Shown here: one piece after another, positions 29,812-35,352 of the stretch
How positions within the stretch are numbered: position 1 is the first letter of the stretch
Layout: each line of letters begins with the position of its first letter
DNA from: a virus
IMG/VR virus record: IMGVR_UViG_3300021959_008099
Coordinates: 1 to 35,352 of that record
Direction: 5' to 3' (one strand)
Length of the DNA: 35,352 nt
Position numbers and translations under genes: made by a program
Notes under the pieces: model-generated
Told to the model about the DNA's origin: nothing
Seen by the model: the letters and a program-made list of their open reading frames with translations, nothing else
Databases searched by the model: none

Positions 29812-29833
29812 GGAGCATCGATGCTCCTTTTTT
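29812..29833 (+). terminator. Rho-independent terminator
   Basis: Palindrome GGAGCATCGATGCTCC (29812-29827: stem GGAGCA/TGCTCC, loop TCGA) followed by TTTTTT. It ends upstream transcription just before the cell-wall hydrolase gene. Confidence 0.88.
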
Positions 29834-29839
29834 AATGAC

Positions 29840-30238
29840 ATGATTTTAGAAACAATCCTAGCACTAACACCCCTCGATTATGATCACTTAGCAAGAGCGA
29901 TTCAAGTTGAAGCGGCTGTAAATACTTTTGATGAGTACTGTGTTGCAGTATCAATTATCAATCGAGTTAGGTCTCCTTACTTTCCCAACACTGTTGCTGA
30001 CGTAGTTTATGCTCCTGGTCAATATCAAGGATTTGATTACAAGAGACCTGTTGCCAACATAAATTTGGTTAACGAATTACAATCAAATAAAGGAAAAGAA
30101 AATCTTTTAAAAGCATATAGCATTATTGGAGATAGGACTGACTTTAAAGGACAGAGTATGCTACCATATCGCGTGGTAGCAGAAGACCCAATGTGTGATC
30201 CAAAAGGCAACTTCTTTCATTACCACTGGCAATCATGA
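29840..30238 (+). CDS. Cell-wall hydrolase, SleB/CwlJ-like (Hydrolase_2)
   Basis: Cleaves peptidoglycan, probably at lysis or entry. The Hydrolase_2 opening ARAIQVEAAVNTFDEYCVAV (18-37) has the catalytic Glu E24, then SIINRVRSPYFPNTVADVVY and APGQYQGF. 132 aa, a single domain without signal peptide or membrane segment. It has its own promoter overlapping a terminator. The gene ends with a four-base overlap into the next one. Common in cyanomyoviruses. Confidence 0.85.
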   Translation: MILETILALTPLDYDHLARAIQVEAAVNTFDEYCVAVSIINRVRSPYFPNTVADVVYAPGQYQGFDYKRPVANINLVNELQSNKGKENLLKAYSIIGDRTDFKGQSMLPYRVVAEDPMCDPKGNFFHYHWQS

Positions 30239-30501
30239 CATATCCAGCACCAATTATTGCACCTTATGATGAATGGTTTAGTGAACCAATTTTAACGGAA
30301 ACACAAATGGAGCATGAGAAATTGATGAAAAAATTTAGCGATGATATTGTTGTAAATATGGATGGTGGTATTGGAGGTTCCTGGGAAGTTAAATCTGAAC
30401 CTGAGAACATCCATGAAGTGATGTATGATATAGCAACCAAGTGTGGAAAGACTACATTACATTTAAACCCTATTGGTGGATCGGAGAATATTCATGGTTG
30501 A
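30235..30501 (+). CDS. Hypothetical protein (88 aa)
   Basis: MTYPAPIIAPYDEWFSEPIL then a charged helix and a central MDGGIGGSWEVKSEPENIH. Soluble and acidic. No motif recognised. Coupled to the hydrolase by four bases and overlapping the next start by eight. May be a small accessory protein of the lysis region. Confidence 0.55.
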   Translation: MTYPAPIIAPYDEWFSEPILTETQMEHEKLMKKFSDDIVVNMDGGIGGSWEVKSEPENIHEVMYDIATKCGKTTLHLNPIGGSENIHG

Positions 30502-30715
30502 TGATTGGAGATATAGTAAAGAAAAACTTAAACTCAGAGAAAAATCTCTTCTTATTCTTTTGAGTAGATATGGTGTTGATCTTGACAACGAAAGAAAATC
30601 AAAGTATAGTAATCAATCTATATATGAGTGTGCCCATGACTGGGTGTCCCAAGGTAATGTAAATTGTAATGGCATTACCAAATACTACGAGGCTTATTAT
30701 GCAAAAAGTAATTAA
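30494..30715 (+). CDS. Hypothetical protein (73 aa)
   Basis: MVDDWRYSKEKLKLREKSLL followed by LLSRYGVDLDNERKSKYSNQ and YECAHDWVSQGNVNCNGITK; helical, basic, with Cys and Trp. The longer in-frame start at 30473 overlaps the previous gene more deeply and is not preferred. Family unknown. Overlaps the membrane protein gene downstream by 17 bases. Confidence 0.55.
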   Translation: MVDDWRYSKEKLKLREKSLLILLSRYGVDLDNERKSKYSNQSIYECAHDWVSQGNVNCNGITKYYEAYYAKSN

Positions 30716-30968
30716 TATTTTAGCAGTCCTATCATTTATAGGAACTGCAGGTATCGTCGGTGGCGGTACTGCACTATATCTTAATAAAGATTCTATTATT
30801 GAGAACGCAAAGAATAAAATCACAGCAGCAGCATCAGAAGCAATTGCTGGTGCTCTACCTGGAATGCCGGAACTTCCTAGTGCCACTGGTGGTGTTGTTG
30901 GTGGCGCTGCTAGTGGTGTATCTGTTCCCCCCATACCTTCCACAACTGGTCCCGCTCTTCCTTTCTGA
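30699..30968 (+). CDS. Membrane-anchored Gly/Pro-rich small protein
   Basis: Starting at ATG 30699 it has an N-terminal signal-anchor helix (VINILAVLSFIGTAGIVGGG), a helical middle and a Gly/Ser/Pro-rich tail (LPSATGGVVGGAASGVSVPP). 89 aa. The tail should be flexible and exposed. The upstream in-frame ATG at 30669 lies inside the previous gene. Conserved-type cyanophage protein with no known role; it lies beside a secreted metallopeptidase-like gene. Confidence 0.65.
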   Translation: MQKVINILAVLSFIGTAGIVGGGTALYLNKDSIIENAKNKITAAASEAIAGALPGMPELPSATGGVVGGAASGVSVPPIPSTTGPALPF

Positions 30969-30970
30969 TT

Positions 30971-31642
30971 ATGAAAAAAATTATTTTTAGTTTATTGGCA
31001 TCCGCAGCATTAGTTGCTCCTGTCTCTGCAGATCCACTTAAAGAAAGTGAATATAATACCATGCACTCTATGGGATGTATGCTTCTTGGTGAATGTGCTG
31101 ATGATGTGGTGAAAGTATACTCTATGCTTGACATCTCATCGCAGTATGATAACACTGAAGAATTTACTAGTGTCACCGGTGAGTTTCATAACATGCTTCA
31201 CTCCTTGAATGAGATTGGAGTGAATGTATTCCTTTCTGACGAGAAGTATTTTCCGAAAGGACATCGTGGTGTGTATCATACTGTCTCTAATAACTTCTTT
31301 CTAAACAAGAACTTCATGGGCGATCCTGGTACACTCATGATGGTTATGCGTCATGAAGGATGGCACGCTGCACAAGATTGTATGGCAGGGACTATTGATA
31401 ATAGTTTGATTGCTATTATCAAACCAGAGGATGAAGTTCCCATGATCTGGCGTGTGATGGCAGAGCGCACATATCCTGAGTTTGCTGTACCATGGGAAGC
31501 AGAAGCAGGTTGGGCAGGTAGAACTGAGAATATGACAATGAATGCTCTTGCTGCTTGTGCTGGTGGTAATATGTGGGAAATATACCCTCCCACTCCACTG
31601 ACTAGAGAGTATCTAGTCAAAGAAGGATATATTTCTAAATAG
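30971..31642 (+). CDS. Secreted HExxH (zincin-like) protein
   Basis: Signal peptide MKKIIFSLLASAALVAPVSA with cut before D21. Zinc-type motif HEGWH at 128-132 (MRHEGWHAAQD), the HExxH pattern of zinc metallopeptidases, in a helix preceded by a hydrophobic strand (GTLMMV). Six Cys in the mature part may form disulphides. It would act in the host periplasm or in the virion, on a protein substrate not identified. The third zinc ligand is probably the Glu/His of EAEAGWAG; not proven. 223 aa. Confidence 0.72.
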   Translation: MKKIIFSLLASAALVAPVSADPLKESEYNTMHSMGCMLLGECADDVVKVYSMLDISSQYDNTEEFTSVTGEFHNMLHSLNEIGVNVFLSDEKYFPKGHRGVYHTVSNNFFLNKNFMGDPGTLMMVMRHEGWHAAQDCMAGTIDNSLIAIIKPEDEVPMIWRVMAERTYPEFAVPWEAEAGWAGRTENMTMNALAACAGGNMWEIYPPTPLTREYLVKEGYISK

Positions 31643-31663
31643 AGATAAGTTGCTCTATATGGA

Positions 31664-32098
31664 ATGCCAGAAGAAGTAAAAAAGGAAGAACCTAAGAAGA
31701 AAGGTATTCTGGGTAAATTAAAGGAAGCAGCAGATGACAAAGAAGAACAGCTTGCTATTCTGTCTACTTTTGTTAGACTTGGCATCCTTGTTTGGAGCGG
31801 TGGAATACTCACGCTCGCTTATATTAAACTTCCTCCCGCACTCGGTATTCCAGAGCAAAAACTAGATCCGACTTTTATAGCCAGCGTCTTCACCGGAGTT
31901 TTGGCTACGTTCGGAGTTCAGGCAGCAAAGAAAGCAGGAGAATCTAGTAATGGTGGTGGTGGCATTACCAAAGCAGATATGGAAAGATTGATTGCTGCTG
32001 CAGCACAAACTGCACCTGCTCAAACTATTCGTGTGGAGCAAGCACCAATTAAGTTTATCACTAATGATGGCGAACCACCTGTAAAACCTACCGTGTAA
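31664..32098 (+). CDS. Two-span membrane protein, holin-like candidate
   Basis: 144 aa: a lysine-rich N terminus (MPEEVKKEEPKKKGILGKLK), two hydrophobic spans (about 35-56, FVRLGILVWSGGILTLAYIK; about 69-86, FIASVFTGVLATFGVQAA), a Gly run (GGGG), then an amphipathic C-terminal tail. The size and topology fit class II holins, but no motif proves it. It lies near the cell-wall hydrolase, which supports a lysis role by context only. Confidence 0.6.
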   Translation: MPEEVKKEEPKKKGILGKLKEAADDKEEQLAILSTFVRLGILVWSGGILTLAYIKLPPALGIPEQKLDPTFIASVFTGVLATFGVQAAKKAGESSNGGGGITKADMERLIAAAAQTAPAQTIRVEQAPIKFITNDGEPPVKPTV

Positions 32099-32102
32099 TC
32101 TT

Positions 32103-32669
32103 ATGAACTTCTTTAAATGGACTGCATTAGGAGTTGGTGGTGTTGTTGCCGTAGCACATATTGGTGTTCTAGGGCACATCATCCAAGCAACAAAAACACC
32201 AGAAGTTCCAATTATTAATTTACCTAGAGGAGATTACTCTTCTTATAAGATCAAAGCAGGTAAAGAAGGTTATAGTATAGAATATAAAGCAAACGACCCT
32301 GCTATTCTTAATTCTGAGAGATCACTTGATTTAGATAAGAATAAGAAAGGATTCTTTGGTGGTAATAGTAGTGAGAAGAGAACTGAATATAGACGTGATG
32401 AATATACAATGGATGGCACTCGTAACACAGGAGGTGCTATAGACGACGAGGGAAAGTCTGCAAAAGACATAGAGTGTATCGTGGCGGACGCTGGAGCACG
32501 GTCTCAAGGTGCAATGGCAGGAACTAGTATTGCTGCTGGCATTGGTGTTCCTGCTGTGATCGGTATTCCATATGTTGGATGGTTAGCAGCTGGTTGGGTG
32601 TCATTATTGGGTGGTAAAGTAGGTTCTACTGTTGGTTCTACTGTTGGTTCAGTCTTTAACGATTGCTAA
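32103..32669 (+). CDS. Membrane protein with glycine-rich C-terminal spans
   Basis: 188 aa: N-terminal signal-anchor (WTALGVGGVVAVAHIGVLGH), a charged soluble domain (about 35-130), then a Gly/Ala-rich hydrophobic C terminus (AGIGVPAVIGIPYVGWLAAG and VGSTVGSTVGSVFNDC). Such Gly-rich tails pack as membrane helices. A Cys pair (C125-ish and the last residue) may bridge. Family not recognised beyond a cyanophage-like pattern. Stop and next ATG overlap (TAATG). Confidence 0.6.
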   Translation: MNFFKWTALGVGGVVAVAHIGVLGHIIQATKTPEVPIINLPRGDYSSYKIKAGKEGYSIEYKANDPAILNSERSLDLDKNKKGFFGGNSSEKRTEYRRDEYTMDGTRNTGGAIDDEGKSAKDIECIVADAGARSQGAMAGTSIAAGIGVPAVIGIPYVGWLAAGWVSLLGGKVGSTVGSTVGSVFNDC

Positions 32670-32845
32670 TGAAATTTGATTTAACAATAGATGATTATAC
32701 AATCATCCTAAACGCATTACACTACTATAAGAAAGTTGATAAGCGAGGAAATTTTCAGCAATATGATGATGAGCGTATTAATAAGTTGAGAGATAAAATG
32801 GCATATCAATTAGTTCCTTCTGCAGGGAGTGAAAATAGATTGTGA
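32669..32845 (+). CDS. Small hypothetical protein (58 aa)
   Basis: MKFDLTIDDYTIILNALHYY then a charged helix (KKVDKRGNFQQYDDERINKL). Soluble, helical; it resembles small cyanophage proteins. The A of its ATG is the last base of the previous stop, and its stop overlaps the GTG of the next gene by four bases, so all are one operon. Function unknown. Confidence 0.6.
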   Translation: MKFDLTIDDYTIILNALHYYKKVDKRGNFQQYDDERINKLRDKMAYQLVPSAGSENRL

Positions 32846-33051
32846 ATTTATTGTTACGTCCACTTGATAATCCGGCTGATCCTGTATGGTCAGTAATCAT
32901 TCTAGTAATTATTGCTGTTGGGTTGGCACTAGGTTATGTTATATACATACTAAGAGAATCGTTTGAGGAATTAGCAGATGGGTGCTATGACACCACCGAG
33001 CAGGAAGAGCTGCTACAACTTCCGAGTAGTGGAGGTAAATCGTGTCCTTGA
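32842..33051 (+). CDS. Small single-span membrane protein, GTG start
   Basis: GTG start at 32842 overlapping the previous TGA. 69 aa: MNLLLRPLDNPADPVWSVII, a span (VIILVIIAVGLALGYVIYIL), then an acidic tail (ESFEELADGCYDTTEQEELL). The tail overlaps the next gene by 74 bases in another frame, so the end of one and the start of the other share sequence. An annotator might shorten either gene; both frames look natural. Confidence 0.55.
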   Translation: MNLLLRPLDNPADPVWSVIILVIIAVGLALGYVIYILRESFEELADGCYDTTEQEELLQLPSSGGKSCP

Positions 33052-33439
33052 TGGTGACACCATAGACGTAACTATCGACCTCGGGTTTGATCTATACAAG
33101 AAAGAAAGAGTTAGAGTTGCAGGAGTTGATACGCCAGAGAAAAGGACGAAAAATTTAGAGGAGAAGGCACTTGGAATCGACGCAACCAACTGGCTCAAAG
33201 AGAAATTGGAAAGCACTATTGCTGGTGACGATGAGTTGTCTGTTAGGACTGAACTTGTTGGTGGCGTCGGCAAATATGGTCGTCTTCTTGGTTGGTTATA
33301 CATTGGGGACGAGTCAGTGTCCCTTAACGAGCAAATGATTGAGTTTGGGTATGCCCTTGCCTATGATGGTGGCACCAAAGATATGAACCTTGAAGCACTA
33401 AAAGAAATTCGTAGATCACATGGAACATTAGTAGAATGA
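32978..33439 (+). CDS. Thermonuclease (SNase-like) domain protein
   Basis: Staphylococcal-nuclease-type fold: VVEVNRVLDGDTIDVTIDLG (with the Asp-Gly-Asp turn), YKKERVRVAGVDTPEKRTKN, then GVGKYGRLLGWLYIGDESVS and LNEQMIEFGYALAY. The catalytic Arg, Asp, Glu, Arg positions appear to be present (R in RVRVAG, D in DTPE, E in EKAL, R in GKYGRLL). 153 aa. Probably a calcium-dependent nuclease used to degrade host DNA or RNA. GAGGA eight bases before ATG 32978 supports this start, despite the 74-base overlap upstream. Confidence 0.83.
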   Translation: MGAMTPPSRKSCYNFRVVEVNRVLDGDTIDVTIDLGFDLYKKERVRVAGVDTPEKRTKNLEEKALGIDATNWLKEKLESTIAGDDELSVRTELVGGVGKYGRLLGWLYIGDESVSLNEQMIEFGYALAYDGGTKDMNLEALKEIRRSHGTLVE

Positions 33440-33442
33440 AAA

Positions 33443-34246
33443 ATGATTCCAGAAATACAATTAGACAACATTGATATTGGAATCGGACAAGTTAGTAATT
33501 TAATTATTAATGATACCCCCGATTGGTTAAAGACACCATCACATGCAGTGCCAATTTACCCACCCGTGACTACACAGGTGGGTGTTCCTATTGTTAATAT
33601 TCCTGGATGCGTTGAATCTCACAGAGATAGTAGTGAGAATCAAACACTCAAAGAAGAAGATAAAGATGGTGTTCAAGTATTTTGTGATGCAGGAACTCCT
33701 AGTTATAACCCAATAGATTATGATCCACGTAGGTTAGAGATAACAACAGAGTCTCCTCCACCTCCACCAGTCGTCCCAAACACTCCAGAAGCACCAGAGA
33801 CTCCTGCTACACCAACACCTCCTAGAACTGATGCTGCATTAGCAGAGTGTCCTACAAGAGAGCAGCAGTTAAAGAACCCTGTAGGAAAAGTATTACGAAA
33901 CAATAAAAAGATTACTAGGTATGAGACAGTAGGAAAAGAATGTCTCCCTGTATTTGAGAATTTAAATATACCAGATCAGATTATTGCTAACCTACCATCA
34001 CCAGGTGCTGTAACTGTTACCGCCTCAATTGCTGTAGTCGCGACGACCTCTGCACTGCTCGCAAAGCCTCTTGCTGATCTTTTGTTAAAGGTTGTGAAAC
34101 CGACTGTGAAGAAGGTAATGAAGAAGATTGCGACCTTACGGGGTAAGACGCCCCCTGTATTGTCTGCGACTGAGAGGAAGGCGGCACAACGGGATCGGAA
34201 TCGGGCGATAAAGGTGTTACGTTCGGCACTGAAACCGAAGGGATAG
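33443..34246 (+). CDS. Membrane-anchored protein with Pro-rich linker
   Basis: 267 aa: an N-terminal domain with PDWLKTPSHAVPIYPPVTTQ and three cysteines, a Pro/Thr linker (TESPPPPPVVPNTPEAPETP) at about 101-120, a second small domain, a membrane span (TVTASIAVVATTSALLAKPL, about 188-207), and a very basic tail ending SALKPKG. The last 76 residues are encoded on DNA that is also the 3' part of the minus-strand gene, and there the codons shift to GC-rich forms (CGG, GCG, ACG, GGG). Conserved-type cyanophage protein; function unknown. Confidence 0.7.
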   Translation: MIPEIQLDNIDIGIGQVSNLIINDTPDWLKTPSHAVPIYPPVTTQVGVPIVNIPGCVESHRDSSENQTLKEEDKDGVQVFCDAGTPSYNPIDYDPRRLEITTESPPPPPVVPNTPEAPETPATPTPPRTDAALAECPTREQQLKNPVGKVLRNNKKITRYETVGKECLPVFENLNIPDQIIANLPSPGAVTVTASIAVVATTSALLAKPLADLLLKVVKPTVKKVMKKIATLRGKTPPVLSATERKAAQRDRNRAIKVLRSALKPKG

Positions 34247-35009
34247 AATGTCTATGTTGCATGACGGTATTGACATTTTGTACTACAACGTCTGCACATA
34301 TTTTATAATAAGGACTTCTGGGATGAAAAGAAATTCCTCTCTGCATTAATTCACCACAATTCTTAAGTCTGGCAATCTCAAAGTCCAATCTCTTATTAGC
34401 AATCATTTGTTGCTGCATTTGGATTTGAGTATCTGCTGCTGTCTTACAACGTTCTTGTAGTCCACCATCAAGTGGAAAAGAAAGTGTTGCTGACAATCCA
34501 ATACTAGTACTGTAGTTTTTTGTATCTCCGGTTCTTACCGGTTTATCCCACAATTTCCGTCCTGGATTATCAGGAACACCATCTCCTGTCATTTCCATAA
34601 TAGTGATAGGCATGTTTTCACCATCTTCATAGGCACGAACAGTTTCACCATCTTCATTGACATAAGTTTTGTCATTATAATGTTCTGACCATGGCCAGTT
34701 TTTTACATTCTTTTGAACTTCTACTAACTGACCTTCAAAATCTCTGTTGTCATACTGAGGTTCGTAGTAATGTGTCTCAAATGGATCTTTCTCATTACGA
34801 GCATGAGTGATGAATGGTGTGATATTAGCAGTCGGTCCTTGACATGCGATACCACCACCATATTGATTGGTGATGTAGGGACCTTGTAAAACCTGAATAG
34901 CTTGGTTCGTCACTGAGCCAGAGCTATTCGCGATTGGGTTTGCTGTTGCACTTACACCACCCACATCCGCAGCGCGAGCAATACTAGGAGATAAAATGCA
35001 AAGCAGCAT
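34017..35009 (-). CDS. Secreted cyanophage protein, start region appears frameshifted
   Basis: The frame runs to TAA at 34017. Its clear protein part is AADVGGVSATANPIANSSGS to NCGELMQRGISFHPRSPYYK, a conserved-type cyanophage virion or surface protein, with a Ser/Gln-rich tail. ATG 35009 gives only a short leader, MLLCILSPSIARA. An ATG at 35038, one frame away, follows the upstream stop directly; one extra A in its AAGAAAT run would yield MEQRKSVAGIM joined to that leader, a proper signal peptide. So a one-base deletion, sequencing error or -1 frameshift is suspected. Converges on the plus gene, overlapping it by 230 bases. Confidence 0.65.
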   Translation of the reverse strand: MLLCILSPSIARAADVGGVSATANPIANSSGSVTNQAIQVLQGPYITNQYGGGIACQGPTANITPFITHARNEKDPFETHYYEPQYDNRDFEGQLVEVQKNVKNWPWSEHYNDKTYVNEDGETVRAYEDGENMPITIMEMTGDGVPDNPGRKLWDKPVRTGDTKNYSTSIGLSATLSFPLDGGLQERCKTAADTQIQMQQQMIANKRLDFEIARLKNCGELMQRGISFHPRSPYYKICADVVVQNVNTVMQHRHSIPSVSVPNVTPLSPDSDPVVPPSSQSQTIQGASYPVRSQSSSLPSSQSVSQPLTKDQQEALRAVQRSSRLQQLRR

Positions 35010-35038
35010 AATACCAGCAACGGATTTCTTTGTTCCAT

Positions 35039-35352
35039 TTACTGACTGAAAATTGAGGTCGTATCGGTTATTGAAGTGACCTCCGTAACTCTTTGGATCA
35101 CAGTTTGGTTTGTCACTCCTGGTCCCATGTAGGTCTGAGTGAACTGGAATGCTGCTCCTGGTTCTGCGATTGTGAAACTCTGTCCATTTAAATCGAGACC
35201 AGAGTTGGCACTTGTTACTTGCCCCTCTGTTCCTCCTAATGGATTCACTATCACTGAGTTTGTTGTTGGGTTGGGACTTAGAGATTGTCCCCCGTTGGTC
35301 ACGTTTGTACCCGATACTGAATATTGCCATCCTGTTGCATAGTCTATAGAGT
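35039..35352 (-). CDS. Minus-strand phage protein, 5' end outside window
   Basis: The frame is open from the right edge and ends at TAA 35041-35039, directly before the ATG of the next minus-strand gene. About 103 residues are visible: SIDYATGWQYSVSGTNVTNG, then SNP- and NSVIVNPLGG-type sequence, and AAFQFTQTYMGPGVTNQTVI; Gly/Thr/Asn/Ser rich, beta-type, like secreted or virion proteins. A GTG at 35302 could start an 87-residue form, but the residues before it look protein-like, so the gene is probably longer. Function unknown. Confidence 0.65.
   Translation of the reverse strand, partial: SIDYATGWQYSVSGTNVTNGGQSLSPNPTTNSVIVNPLGGTEGQVTSANSGLDLNGQSFTIAEPGAAFQFTQTYMGPGVTNQTVIQRVTEVTSITDTTSIFSQ

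Noticed and set aside
34268-34320. TTGACA near 34268 with TATAAT near 34304
   Set aside because: The spacing is about 30 bases and it lies inside the minus-strand gene, so it is not a plausible promoter.
35039-35330. Minus-strand 437-residue reading of the secreted gene from 35330
   Set aside because: The part upstream of 35039 is in the wrong frame compared with the protein-like frame ending at 35039, so it is an artefact of the open frame beyond the true start.

Overview
The window looks like part of the genome of a T4-like marine cyanophage (a myovirus of Synechococcus or Prochlorococcus). The evidence is an AT-rich genome; almost all genes on one strand with ATGA-type overlaps; T4-type replication and nucleotide genes (gp61-like primase, NrdA, NrdB); T4-type late promoters (TATAAATA); a scattered tRNA set with homing endonucleases beside it; and two high-light-inducible (Hli) proteins, which point to a photosynthetic host. 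The call rests on reading motifs, not on a database search.

Layout. (1) 1-3446: a lysine-rich protein cut by the left edge, a DUF3008 protein, a terminator directly followed by a late promoter, and small virion-type or membrane proteins. (2) 3433-8793: primase, ribonucleotide reductase, a GIY-YIG endonuclease and small genes. (3) 8813-12748: six tRNAs (Arg, Gly, Val, Ser, Ile, Met) mixed with tiny, mostly membrane, proteins, a Phd-like antitoxin and an HNH endonuclease. Two genes here end inside a tRNA, each using the tRNA's own U8-A9-G10 as its stop codon. (4) 12771-28267: one tightly packed run of 20 genes for nucleotide-sugar synthesis and glycosyl transfer. (5) 28264-33439: a host-takeover-like set (porin-like barrel, two Hli proteins, cell-wall hydrolase, secreted HExxH protein, membrane proteins, thermonuclease), with individual promoters placed on top of stop codons and terminators. 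(6) 33443-35352: a plus-strand membrane protein converging on two minus-strand genes, with about 230 bases coding on both strands.

The glycan run seems able to make several activated sugars: a heptose nucleotide (HldA-like kinase, HAD phosphatase, HldC-like transferase, HldD-like epimerase), GDP-L-galactose (a plant-type GDP-mannose 3,5-epimerase), and a 3-deoxygenated NDP-hexose (an E1/RfbH enzyme with His in place of the PLP lysine and iron-sulphur cysteines). A compact thiamine-diphosphate enzyme and a zinc-type dehydrogenase sit among them, possibly to make a branched sugar. At least five glycosyltransferases (GT10, GT11 twice, GT2, GT25) and three less certain ones would assemble the product. 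Whether it decorates the virion or alters the host surface cannot be told from sequence. This cluster and the overlaid promoter/stop/terminator design at 28.2-29.9 kb are the most unusual parts of the window.
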